DNA of 64,000 nucleotides, taken from assembly GCF_003591035.1 (NCBI RefSeq), contig NZ_QYUO01000002.1, forward strand, positions 496,001-560,000, written 5' to 3'. This document shows positions 7,971 through 17,300 of the stretch, one piece after another (the first letter of the stretch is position 1; each line of letters opens with the position of its first letter). The DNA comes from Noviherbaspirillum saxi. Its GTDB lineage: Bacteria > Pseudomonadota > Gammaproteobacteria > Burkholderiales > Burkholderiaceae_D. The translations under genes and the position numbers were made by a program. A model generated the notes under the pieces. It was not told the DNA's origin, searched no databases, and worked only from the letters and a program-made list of their open reading frames with translations.

Positions 7971-9635
7971 CTAAAGCAGGCTCCACCGGCTTTCGGATTG
8001 CATCGCGCGTCCTTCGGCTTCCAGCTTGTGCAGATGTGCTAGCAGCGAACGCGCCGCCATCGCATGTCGCTGCTGTGGCACGTCGTCATAAGCGAAGGGC
8101 AGCAATTCTTCGATGCTTGCCGCTTTGCCTCGTCGCAACGCATCGACTATCTTTTGTTCACGCGCCAGACGGTGCGCAACGATGCGGTCAATCACCGCAT
8201 GCGGCTTGTCCATCAAAAATCCATGGCCGGGCGCGAAGTATTCGACATCCAGTTGCTTCAACTGTTGCAGCGATGCCAGATAGGCACGCATGTCGCCGTC
8301 CGGCGGATTGATCACAACAGTTGAACCCTGCATGATGTGATCGCCGGTCAGCAGAATGCGTTCTTCTTCCAGCAAATAGCACAAGTGGTTCGATGCATGG
8401 CCGGGCGTATGAATGACGCGCAATGTGCATCCGCCGATGGCGACGCGTTGGTTGTGTTCCAGCGTGATGTCGGGCTTGAAACCCTGCTCCTGATTGCCCG
8501 CTGCGGGCGCGGGCAATCCGAGCACCTGCGCGCCGGTTCTGGCCTTGAGTAACGCGGCGCCAGGCGAATGATCGATATGGGTATGGGTGGTGAGAATCCA
8601 TCGTATCGGCGCGTCTGCATGCGCGAGCAGTTGTTCGATGTGCGCAGCATCGGCCGGTCCCGGATCGACAACTGCGAGTCCTTCGCGCGTGCCGACCAGA
8701 TAGCTGTTGGTGCCGGGTCCGGTCATGAAGCCCGGATTGGGAGCGGTCACGCGCCGCAGATGTTCGGAAAGAACAGTGACAGTGCCGGGAACGATATGAC
8801 TCAACGTACGTCCATGCCCGTTCGGATCGAGCTTGCCCACTTCGGCATACGCATGATCGGCCGGCAGCAACACCCGCCGGCCCGCAGGTCCGGTCGATAC
8901 GCGTGGCAGGTGGACAGCGATCGTGCGAGGCGTTGAGGCATGCGCCATCAATGACGCGGTGTCGTCGAAGCGCGCCAGTTCTTCCAGCGTGCGGATGGTC
9001 GCAAACATCATGTCGAGTTCGCCGGCGCGCTGGCGTTCAAGTGCATCGCCGGGGCGCATCCATGCATGGCCTATGGTTTCGGCATTGTCATGCGAGCCCG
9101 TCTGTCCATTCGGCGCGATGGCGACAAAGAAGCGGGTGTCGAATCGGCGCGGCGCGCCGACCGGTGTTACCCAATGGGCAAAGTAACGCAACTGGTCGAA
9201 TGCCGGCCGCAGTTGCAGGTGCTCGCACATGTCCGCGAACGCAAATTCGCCGGACGCCACCCGGGTGCGTAAGACATCCAGTTCTGCCGGGGCTCCATAC
9301 CGGCTGGTATCGGCGATATTGCCATCGGCATCATACGCGAGCAGCAAGCCGGCTTCTTCGAAACACTCGCGTATCGCAGCGACCCAGAAGGCCAGTCCGC
9401 CATCGTCGAGTCCAAGGATGCGGCTTGCCTGCGGATCGTTGAATTCACCCGCGCGCAGTGCAAAAAAGGATGCGGCGTCGGCGGCATCGAGCGCGCCACC
9501 GGGAAACACATACCCGCCGGGCACAAACGCGGCCTGATGCGTGCGTTGCATCAAAAATACTTCCAGTCCGTTACGGGTATCGCGCGCCAGAATGAGCGTT
9601 GCGGCAGGACGTGGTATGAGCGGCAGTTCGGCCAT
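7971..9635 (-). CDS. Nudix hydrolase / metallo-beta-lactamase-fold fusion hydrolase
   Basis: A 554-residue protein of two catalytic modules. Residues 8-200 are Nudix-like: FPGGALD at 44-50, then RECFEEAG at 89-96. The spacing between the two halves of the Nudix box is larger than the canonical one. Residues about 300-554 are an MBL domain close to LACTB2/glyoxalase II-like hydrolases: GPGTNSYLVG at 307-316, metal ligands THTHIDH at 350-356, later HTPGHASNHL and LLTGDHIMQG. LACTB2-type proteins are RNases or hydrolases; the substrate of this fusion is unknown. It lies upstream of nothing co-directional except, 146 bases away, upp. Confidence 0.85.
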   Translation of the reverse strand: MAELPLIPRPAATLILARDTRNGLEVFLMQRTHQAAFVPGGYVFPGGALDAADAASFFALRAGEFNDPQASRILGLDDGGLAFWVAAIRECFEEAGLLLAYDADGNIADTSRYGAPAELDVLRTRVASGEFAFADMCEHLQLRPAFDQLRYFAHWVTPVGAPRRFDTRFFVAIAPNGQTGSHDNAETIGHAWMRPGDALERQRAGELDMMFATIRTLEELARFDDTASLMAHASTPRTIAVHLPRVSTGPAGRRVLLPADHAYAEVGKLDPNGHGRTLSHIVPGTVTVLSEHLRRVTAPNPGFMTGPGTNSYLVGTREGLAVVDPGPADAAHIEQLLAHADAPIRWILTTHTHIDHSPGAALLKARTGAQVLGLPAPAAGNQEQGFKPDITLEHNQRVAIGGCTLRVIHTPGHASNHLCYLLEEERILLTGDHIMQGSTVVINPPDGDMRAYLASLQQLKQLDVEYFAPGHGFLMDKPHAVIDRIVAHRLAREQKIVDALRRGKAASIEELLPFAYDDVPQQRHAMAARSLLAHLHKLEAEGRAMQSESRWSLL

Positions 9636-9781
9636 CGATTCGCCTTTGCAGGGTAATTGTCAACAGGATCGATTGTAGAGCTGGACTGATCTTGCTGCAC
9701 GGTATGCGCATGCAAATGAGGATGAACGAATTGCAAGTGGCCGCCTGCAAAAAACTACTTTCCGTTTTGAAAACGAGAGGC

Positions 9782-10432
9782 CTATTTGGTGCCGAACAGC
9801 CGGTCTCCCGCATCGCCCAGGCCGGGAACGATGTAGGCGTGATCGTTCAGGTGCGAATCCAGCGAAGCGACATAGACTTGCACGTCCGGATGTGCTTTCT
9901 GGAATACATCGATGCCTTCCGGCGCCGCCACCAGCGCCATGAAAACAATCTGTTCACCGGTAACCTGGCGTTTCTTCAGCACGTCCACCGCATGCACGGC
10001 GGAATTGCCGGTGGCAAGCATGGGGTCGCACAGGATGAAAGTGCGTTCCGCAAGATCCGGCAGGCGCACCAGATATTCGACCGGCCGGTGCGTATCCGGG
10101 TCGCGGTAGACCCCGATGTGGCCGACGCGTGCGCTCGGGATCAGTTCCAGCAAGCCGTCGCTCATGCCGATGCCGGCGCGCAGTACCGGCACCACCACCA
10201 GCTTCTTGCCGGCGATGATGGGCGCATCGATTGTCTGCAAGGGTGTCTCGACGCGGATGGTCGTCAGCGGCAGGTTGCGCGTGATTTCATAGCCCATCAG
10301 CAGCGTGATTTCGCGCAGAAGTTCGCGGAATGTGCGTGTCGATGTCTCGCGATCGCGCATATGCGTGAGCTTGTGCTGGATCAGTGGATGATTGAGGATG
10401 TACAGGTTGGGAAAGCGCGGGTCTTTGATCAT
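9782..10432 (-). CDS. upp: Uracil phosphoribosyltransferase
   Basis: A 216-residue protein of the usual length. It makes UMP from uracil and PRPP in pyrimidine salvage. The PRPP-binding motif is [13 protein letters not shown] at about 133-145. The uracil-binding C-terminal segment ([17 protein letters not shown]) is intact, and the conserved [10 protein letters not shown] is present near residue 80. The gene is preceded on the same strand by the remains of an NCS1 nucleobase transporter, an uptake-plus-salvage pairing. About 20 bases past the stop (towards lower coordinates) is an AT-rich weak hairpin followed by a T-run that could terminate transcription. Confidence 0.97.
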   Translation of the reverse strand: MIKDPRFPNLYILNHPLIQHKLTHMRDRETSTRTFRELLREITLLMGYEITRNLPLTTIRVETPLQTIDAPIIAGKKLVVVPVLRAGIGMSDGLLELIPSARVGHIGVYRDPDTHRPVEYLVRLPDLAERTFILCDPMLATGNSAVHAVDVLKKRQVTGEQIVFMALVAAPEGIDVFQKAHPDVQVYVASLDSHLNDHAYIVPGLGDAGDRLFGTK

Positions 10433-10469
10433 GTCGGTTCCGTTTGGTGGGCAGAGATATCGGTCGGCT

Positions 10470-10968
10470 TCAATCGCGTGCGCGCGGCATCAGTAGCGCA
10501 TACAGGACGGCGGAAATGGCCAGACCGACGAACCATGCATAGGTATAGAGTACTTCGAATACCGGCAGTGTGGCCGGGATAAATCCGGCAGCCTTGAGAA
10601 AGCCGGGAAGATTGGGCAATACGCCAAGTACGAGCGCAATCACCGCACGCAGGTTCCAGCCATTGCTGTAGGCGTACTCGCCCGTTTCAGAATACAGTGC
10701 TGCATGGTTCAGGCGCCTTCCACGAATTGCGAAGGCGCTGACAGCATAGGGCCGAAGCCGCCGGCCTTGCTGTAAAGACGGTAAGGACCGCCTGCCACTA
10801 GTTCATCCCTTCACTCATCAGACCCGAGGCCAGCATGTAAGCCGGTACTGACACCGTCATCGATACCCACAGCGCGGCATAATGTGTCGCCGTCCAGGTA
10901 CGTTGCGCATCGGTGCTTCGCGCCAGATCCTCGTTCCAGAGTGGATTATCGTTGTTATGGTATGACAT
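10470..10968 (-). pseudogene. Decayed NCS1 family nucleobase:cation symporter
   Basis: Three pieces of one transporter survive in order on the minus strand. (1) An N-terminal piece from ATG 10968 (NPLWNEDLA...RTWTATHYAALW...AYMLASGLM), ending at TAG 10798 after 56 codons. (2) A mid-protein piece around 10715-10797 with GGFGPMLSAPSQF, a recognisable NCS1 loop. (3) A C-terminal piece ending at TGA 10470 (YSETGEYAYSNGWN, then LGVLPNLPGFLKAAGF and TYAWFVGLAISAVLYALL). NCS1 proteins are about 450-500 residues with 12 helices; fewer than 170 codons remain, so several internal deletions have removed most of the gene. Its neighbour upp suggests it once imported uracil or a related base. Confidence 0.82.
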
Positions 10969-11195
10969 TCCTGCTCCTGCAAATGGACAATGGCAGCCAT
11001 CTTAATGGTTTTTTGTCATGCCGATATGGCAATGTCGACGCGCACGCTTTCGCCTCAGGGCCTGCTGCATCAGCGCTGCGCGTCGCCTGCAGTCCTCAAG
11101 ACTAGAAGGCGACAGCATCCGTTGCCAATGTCCAATAGCGATTTTTAATTTCCACCTGGAAAGCAAAAAAAGCTATCCTGAGTGCGACAGTTCCA

Positions 11196-11278
11196 TCCGA
11201 TATTGGCAAACCCGCTGAAAAGCGGGGACGCAAAGCTACTGGTCTAAAGGCGCCTCGCCCATGACAGCAGGGCTGCAT
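11196..11278 (+). ncRNA. Cyclic-di-GMP-I (GEMM) riboswitch aptamer
   Basis: Conserved GEMM-I elements occur in order: GGCAAACC at 11205-11212, a stem CCCGCT-GAAA-AGCGGG (GNRA-type tetraloop) at 11211-11226, GGACGCAAAGC at 11225-11235, GGTCTAA at 11241-11247, and the receptor-side strand CATGACAGCAGGGCTGC at 11260-11276. This is the class that binds c-di-GMP. It stands about 180 bases before the start of a lytic transglycosylase gene and is followed by an intrinsic terminator, a standard aptamer-plus-expression-platform layout. Boundaries of the outer stem are approximate. Confidence 0.88.
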
Positions 11279-11300
11279 GCAATGAATGGCAAGCGACATG

Positions 11301-11324
11301 CTGTCCAGCCAGGACAGTTTTTCT
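11301..11324 (+). terminator. Intrinsic terminator, riboswitch expression platform
   Basis: CTGTCC (11301-11306) pairs with GGACAG (11312-11317) over a 5-base loop and is followed directly by TTTTTCT. It lies 25 bases after the aptamer and before the transglycosylase start, so ligand binding probably decides between read-through and termination. The direction of control (on or off) cannot be read with certainty. Confidence 0.75.
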
Positions 11325-11459
11325 CTGCGCGATCATTCAACAGCATCACGTTCCTTCGCCCGTCATTCGCGTCCCTGTCATTTACGACCTGCTTTCCGCA
11401 GCCAATGTCGAGATCCATGTCGCATGCCGCGGCATTCATAGCTTTGACTGGGAGGACGC

Positions 11460-12230
11460 ATGTCTGCTGAACAATTACGCTATCAGGGTGGAACAGGAGC
11501 CAAATCGATTTTCGCGCCGGCGCGCGCGTTTCATTCAAACCTCCATCCTTTGCTGGCGGCGGTCGCTTTCAGCGGATTGCTTACCGGATGCGCGGGCATG
11601 CTGCCATTTGACGGATCGGCGCCTGCGGCGCCGGAAGCGTCGGCATATCCGACGCCGCATTCGATCGGCGCGCGGCATATTCTTGCGGAATGGGGTACGT
11701 TCGGAATCGATCAGAGGCGTTACGGGCCGGGACAAAAGCGAAGCGCGCGGCACGCGCCGATGCTGGATGCAATTCCCGACTATAGCGCGACGATTCAGGA
11801 AATCATGGCCAATGCGGTGTGCCGTTCATGCGACGAGAAGCCCTATCACCGTCTGGTATTGTCCGCATCCGACCGGCACGGGGTGCCGGCCAGCCTGATA
11901 CATGCGGTGATCCAGAAGGAATCCAATTACAACCCATCGGCCATGTCACATAAACAGGCGCGCGGATTGATGCAGGTGACACCCGGTACCGCGAGATTCG
12001 TCGGCGTCGGCAAGCACGACAATCTGTATGATCCGCAAATCAATATCAACGCCGGCACCGCTTACCTCAAGTATTTGATGCAGAACCATGCGACCTTCGA
12101 CCAGGTATTGGCTGCCTACAATTCAGGGCCGGGCAATGTCCGCAAATACAAGGGCGTGCCGCCGTTCCTCGAAACCCAGCGCTATGTCAAGGACGTGAAA
12201 CGTTTTTACTTCGTCACCGCGAAGGAGTAA
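11460..12230 (+). CDS. Lipoprotein lytic transglycosylase (SLT domain), riboswitch-controlled
   Basis: A 256-residue protein. GGGAGG stands 6 bases before the ATG. A hydrophobic segment with lipobox LTGC at 41-44 predicts a lipid-anchored protein, though the n-region before it is unusually long (about 28 residues). The SLT domain spans about 135-250: catalytic Glu154 in IQKESNYNPSA, RGLMQVTPGTA at 168-178, and AAYNSGPGNV at 218-227. Such enzymes cut peptidoglycan between MurNAc and GlcNAc with 1,6-anhydro formation. The upstream c-di-GMP-I riboswitch ties wall cleavage to the motile/sessile switch, for example flagellum or secretion-system assembly. The 3' end overlaps the convergent YihY gene by 17 bases. 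Confidence 0.92.
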   Translation: MSAEQLRYQGGTGAKSIFAPARAFHSNLHPLLAAVAFSGLLTGCAGMLPFDGSAPAAPEASAYPTPHSIGARHILAEWGTFGIDQRRYGPGQKRSARHAPMLDAIPDYSATIQEIMANAVCRSCDEKPYHRLVLSASDRHGVPASLIHAVIQKESNYNPSAMSHKQARGLMQVTPGTARFVGVGKHDNLYDPQININAGTAYLKYLMQNHATFDQVLAAYNSGPGNVRKYKGVPPFLETQRYVKDVKRFYFVTAKE

Positions 12231-13398
12231 GTCCAGGTTGCGGCCGCACTCCCGCCTGGGCTCCCGGTGCGGCCGCAGTCGCATCAGGAGTTTGCGAGCG
12301 GCTGCCGATCTTCATTGCATACTCGTGGGTGAACAGCGACCCGTAAAAGAAGATCTGCGCCGAGTAATAAATCCAGGTGATCAGCACGACGACCGACCCT
12401 GCTGCGCCGTAGGAAGAACTGATGTCGGCGTTGGCAACGTAAAGCCCGATCAGAAACTTGCCGACGATGAACAAAATCGCGGTAATGACCGCGCCGACGA
12501 AGACGTCCTTCCATGCAATCTTGGTGGCTGGCAGGTATTTGAAAATCGTCGCAAACAAGGCGGTTACCACGGCAAACGATACGATATGAGTGACGACCAT
12601 CGCGATTCCCTTCAGCACCGCACCGGTGTCGCCGCCGCCCCAGATACCTTCCATCGCCGCCAGCGCCGTGCTGACTGCCAGTGTCGTCAGCAGCATCAGC
12701 ACCAGCACCAGAATCAGGCCGAAGGAAAGTATGCGTTCGCGGATAAAGCTCCAGATGCCGGATTCCTTGGATGGCGGCACCTCCCACAGTTCGTCAAGGC
12801 TATCCTTTAATTCCGAAAACGCGCTGGTCGCGCTGATGAGGACCAGCACGATCGATACCATTCCGGCCACCAGTCCCCCAGACTCCTGACGCGCTCCGCC
12901 CAATATGGTTTTCACTGCATCGGCGCCTTGCTGTCCCATCAAGCCGGACAACTGCTCGACAAGGTTCGCACGTACCGTGTCTTCTCCAAAGAAGAACCCG
13001 GCGATCGTCACTACCAGCAGGAGCATGGGTGCCAGCGAAAACAGCGTATATAGTGCAAGCGCCGCGCCCTTGCTTGCGGCGCGATGGGCCGACCACTCCT
13101 TGGCGGCCGAGATTGCGATATGGAACAAGGCTTTTGGCTTGGACTCGTGTCGCAGCCGTTCGCCTTGTTCCTGTTGTTGTTTGGCTTTGAGTTCTTGCGG
13201 CGCAAGCTCGCGACGCACGCCTTGATCGGGCAGCGGTCGCATCCGGCGGCTATCCAGTGCCGTTGCGGCGTAAGATTGCTGTGTCACTTGGCGTCGCTGC
13301 ACCTGTCGGCGGACCTGCCAGATGGACAGAGCGGCGACCGCGATCTGCAGCACGCCATTGATGAACCGCTCTTTATCGAAATGATCCGGAGTACGCAT
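12214..13398 (-). CDS. YihY/BrkB family inner-membrane protein
   Basis: A 394-residue protein. Residues about 95-365 carry the YihY/virulence factor BrkB domain: SAAKEWSAHRAASKGAALAL, then LFSLAPMLLLVVTIAGFFFG, and about six membrane segments ending with LITWIYYSAQIFFYGSLFTHEYA. The family was once misnamed RNase BN; its function is unsettled. Before the domain there is an extra stretch of about 90 residues, with a short hydrophobic segment (GVLQIAVAALSIWQV) and a Gln/Arg-rich region. The C-terminal tail is Pro/Ala-rich and overlaps the end of the transglycosylase gene on the other strand. Confidence 0.9.
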   Translation of the reverse strand: MRTPDHFDKERFINGVLQIAVAALSIWQVRRQVQRRQVTQQSYAATALDSRRMRPLPDQGVRRELAPQELKAKQQQEQGERLRHESKPKALFHIAISAAKEWSAHRAASKGAALALYTLFSLAPMLLLVVTIAGFFFGEDTVRANLVEQLSGLMGQQGADAVKTILGGARQESGGLVAGMVSIVLVLISATSAFSELKDSLDELWEVPPSKESGIWSFIRERILSFGLILVLVLMLLTTLAVSTALAAMEGIWGGGDTGAVLKGIAMVVTHIVSFAVVTALFATIFKYLPATKIAWKDVFVGAVITAILFIVGKFLIGLYVANADISSSYGAAGSVVVLITWIYYSAQIFFYGSLFTHEYAMKIGSRSQTPDATAAAPGAQAGVRPQPGLTPSR

Positions 13399-13587
13399 GA
13401 AAGCTTCCTCTGTCAGTGGCTGCCAGATATTGACGTTTTACCATGCTTCTACAGCGATATGAGTAGACCGCATGTAACTTTGTTCCGGCGCAGTACCGAC
13501 CCGAATTGACCGGGGGCACGGCATCATTCCTGCGTGCGTAAGGTTTCGCTTCAGGAGTTGCGTACGGAAAAAGGATGGAGGATGGAT

Positions 13588-13767
13588 ATGGCCGATGCGG
13601 GCGGCATGGCCATATCAGGAGAAAAAGTAGGAGTCTCGGACGGCATGTCAGCCGCCCGCGAAATGACCAAAACTAGACTAGCGGTGAGAGTAAGGAAAGG
13701 CTCACCCCCGCACCGGATATCGATGCGGGAGGTGATTAGGAACGAGGACCCGATTGATGCGGATTAG
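13588..13767 (+). CDS. Possible small hypothetical protein
   Basis: A 59-codon frame starting MADAGGMAISGEK, with GGAGG 6 bases upstream; an ATG two codons earlier is also possible. Composition is polar and basic, with no recognised domain, and it overlaps the 3' end of the convergent repeat protein by 4 bases. It is the only thing I can see in the 365-base gap between 13399 and 13763. The ribosome-binding site is its only real support. Confidence 0.28.
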   Translation: MADAGGMAISGEKVGVSDGMSAAREMTKTRLAVRVRKGSPPHRISMREVIRNEDPIDAD

Positions 13768-14243
13768 TAACGATAGCGATTGTCGGGGCGATGATCGAAG
13801 CGATTGGGTACGCCGTCTCCATCCCTATCCCGGTCGGCATAATTCGGCACGCCGTCGCGATCCCGGTCGTGATGTCGGCCATGGTGATGACCATGACCAT
13901 GACCATGCCGGTGGCGCCATCCGTGGCCCTGCTCAACAATGATCGGTCGCGGCTGCACAAACACTGGCTGCGGATGAACATAGATCGGCCTTGGCTGTAC
14001 ATAGACCGGCGCCGGCTGAACGTAAACGGGCCTTGGTTGTACATAGACCGGCGCCGGCTGAACGTAAACAGGCCTTGGCTGTACATAGACAGGACGCGGT
14101 TCGACATATACCGGCACCGGCTGTACATATGGTCCCGGTATATCGATGTTGATGCCGACGTCGACGCGCGCGATGGCCGCGGTCGACAACAACATCAGGA
14201 CGGAGCCTGCAAGCATGCCGGCAACGCCAAAGTATTTGTTCAT
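13764..14243 (-). CDS. Exported proline-repeat and His/Asp-rich protein
   Basis: A 159-residue protein in three parts. Residues 1-25 are a signal peptide (MNKYFGVAGMLAGSVLMLLSTAAIA). Residues about 37-103 hold roughly eight near-perfect units of the form P-V-Y-V-(Q/E)-P-(R/A), predicting an extended, polyproline-like stalk. Then comes a His/Gly cluster (HRHGHGHGHHHGRHH), followed by two Asp-rich units of thrombospondin type-3 style (DRDRDGVPN, DRDGDGVPN) that would suit metal binding. It resembles the YXWGXW/'PVYV-repeat' exported proteins common in betaproteobacteria, but I cannot name a function. GAGAGGCACC lies just upstream of the ATG. Confidence 0.82.
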   Translation of the reverse strand: MNKYFGVAGMLAGSVLMLLSTAAIARVDVGINIDIPGPYVQPVPVYVEPRPVYVQPRPVYVQPAPVYVQPRPVYVQPAPVYVQPRPIYVHPQPVFVQPRPIIVEQGHGWRHRHGHGHGHHHGRHHDRDRDGVPNYADRDRDGDGVPNRFDHRPDNRYRY

Positions 14244-14339
14244 GGTGCCTCTCCTGGATTGATGGCTTCATTACATATCAACCGCATACAGATGGCCATA
14301 GAAAACGGGTAAGGAAAGTTACAAAATGTTTCAGGCGGC

Positions 14340-17300
14340 TCACCTGAGGGAAAAATCAGCTCGGCTGCCCTTGCGTTCGCCGCCGATTTTGGGCGCAACG
14401 ATGAAAATGCGTTCGGCCGGAACCTGCCCGGTTTTCTGCAGCCAGTTCTTCGCCGCTTGCGCACGCTGGTTTCCAAGTGCAAGCAAGTCATCATTGTCGA
14501 TTTCGGCATTCGCAATCATCAACTGTTCCATCTCTTCGGTGGACAGGCTTTTCGGCAAGCCGAGCACATTACGCGGTTTCGCAAAGTTTTCGTCGCGGTA
14601 AGCCCGTGTCAATAAATCGCGGTATTCGCCGGGCTGCACTACCACCGAGCCCGGATTCGCGGTCTCGCCGCGGGTAGCCAGATCGCGTGCTTTCAGTGAA
14701 CGTACCTTGCGCTCGACGGAAACCTTTTTCAATGCAGGCGTGTCGCTGTCCGGATCGACGCGGCCTGCGATATCGAGCTTGAGGCCGGGACGCTCGTTCA
14801 AGGCTTTGGCAAGCGACTTCAGCTTTTCTTCGGCACTACCCGAAATAAGGGCACGGCCGGGCTCGAAATCCATAGCCGAAAGCTGCTCGCCGCCACCGAA
14901 TGCCGCGCCCAGCAGTGCAAACGGCTGGGTGACTGCCTTCAGGATCACGTTTCCGATTACCTTGACGAGAATTGCACCGATCGAAAATTGCGGATCGTCC
15001 AGCGAACCGCCGATCGGGAGATTGACGTCGATCACCCCGTTGCGATCACGCAGCAAGGCCACCGCAAACTGCACCGGAAGCTTGGTCGCCGACGGGCTGT
15101 CGACCTTGTCGCCAAAGGTCAGCTGTTCCAGGATCAGCCGGTTATGCGCGGTAAGCTGGCGCGCTTCCACCTTGTAGGCAACTTCAAAAGACAGTTTGCC
15201 TTTCTCTATGCCATAGCCGATGTGGCGGCCGGAATAGGCGGACAGCGGCGCCAACTCCATGCCGCGCACATTGGCCTGGATATCCAGCAGCAGGTCGCCG
15301 CGCAAAGGATTGATGCGGCCGGTGACGGACAACGGCGCGTTGCTGACTTCTCCACGCAGATCAACCCTGGCGCCCGCGGCATTGTTCGACGACAGGTCCG
15401 TGACGGTGCCGCCCAGGCTTGACAGTGTGGCGGTGTAATTGGGCCTGATGAAGTTGTCGGTAAAGCGTACCCGGCCCCCCTGCAGCGTCAGCTTGCCAAT
15501 CGCAATCGGCGGCGGAGCTGTCTTCGGCTTTTGGTCTGCCGTTTGGGCGGCCGTCGTGCCGGACACGGCTGGCTTGGTGGTACGGGACACCGTCAGGCTG
15601 GGCTGCGCCTCCGCGTCGCCGCGTACAATGTCCTGCAGATTGATCCGGCCGCTGGGATCGATAATGACACGCGCAAAGAAGTCGTTGAGGGCGACCTGGT
15701 TGGCCTTGAACGAAAATGGAGCGAGTTGCACATCCATGCCGCCGACGGCCAGCGATTTCCAGCGCAGGAATTCGTTTCCGCTCAACTTGTCGACGGTCGC
15801 CAGATTGGCGATCGTGGCATCGCCCTGATAGCCTCCGGCAAGTGCGCCATCCTTCCTGGTTGAAAGCTGCAATTTTCCGCTCGTCGTCAGATTCGCTCGC
15901 GTCAGACGTAGGTTGATCCGATCCGTAACATAGCGCTGAACCGGCAGCAGATCCACGGCTTTGAGATCGATCGCAAGCGTACTGACAAAAGGCATGAAGC
16001 CGATCTTCCCGCTGGCGCTGAGCTGTCCGCCCTTGTTCACTCCAGCCTTGACGTCGATTTGCGCCGGCGCCGCATCGGTTGCGGTCGAGATTCCTTGCAG
16101 CGAAAGCGCGAGCGGTGAAACGGAGGTCACCGCAGGTTCGGCATGATTGCGGTCTTCGAGGCGCGTCGACCAATTGTCGATCCTGACCCTGCCTATCGTC
16201 ACCGCATAATTTTTCTCCGGCCGGGGTGTCGTTATGGTCAATGCCTTGTCTTCGGGCGTTCGCGCCGGATTCGCCTGAGCCGTCTGTGTTGTCGCGGCCG
16301 CCTTGGTCGCTTTGTCCAGCCGCATCAGAACATTTGCACTGTCCGATCTGACTTCAGCCACCGACACCAGCTTCTTTTCGGTGTCGATGCTCACTTTGCG
16401 TACACTCACGTTGAATTTGTCGACTTCGGCCTGCATCGGACGGGAAGGCTGTGCGTCGCTGTAGCGCAGGCTGACATCCTGGATATCGACTTCATCAATC
16501 GATACCTGTGTTCCCGCCTGCCGGGACGTTGCCTTGCGTGTCGAGGTTGCCGGTGACGCTGCGGCAGCCGGCATCAGGCGTTGCCAGCTTGCCTTGCCGT
16601 CCGGACCGCGTCGCGCTTCCGCTTGCGCGCCCCGCAGCGCGACGCGTGCAATGTCGAACCGATTGCCGAGGACGCTGGCATCGAGCAGGTCCACTTTCAA
16701 CTCCTGCAGTTTCAGGACCGGCTTGCCGTCCGGTTCCGTGATCTGTAGCGACTTGAGTACAGTGCTGCCGTTTAGTACAAGCGCGGCCGGTTTGCCTTCG
16801 GGTTGCACGAAACTGGCGGATAGATTGACTTGCAACCTGGCGCTCGGTACCTTGATATTCGGTTTGACCGGTAGATATTCGATGAAGCGTGTCAGGTCCA
16901 GGTCATCCAGGCGCAAGTCGATAACAGCATCGCGCGGAATGGCGAAGGGTCGGGCCTTGCCCTCGATGCGCACGGGGGTATTGTTGATCGTGGCACTGAT
17001 CAACGGTTCCACATGGATCTGTACATGCGAAGGCAAGGATGAAATAAATGGCACGCCCAGCTGCAAGTCGGCGACGACATGCTTGGCCTTTGCCGGCCGG
17101 TCCTCAAACTCGATGCGGCCGCGTTCGATACGGATGTTGTTGATCGCAAACCGGGCAGGTTCTTCCGAAGCCGGCTGCCTGGCAAGCGCTTCAAGAATGT
17201 CGTCGAAGTTATAACGGTGTGCGTCGGTGCGCGCCAGATGCACGGTGGGAGTCGATACCCGCAGTGTTTCGATGACCGGCGCCAGGTGCACCAGGGACTC

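Noticed and set aside
13534..13587. Upstream extension of the small frame at 13588
   Set aside because: The upstream start at 13534 has no ribosome-binding site; the one before 13588 is better.
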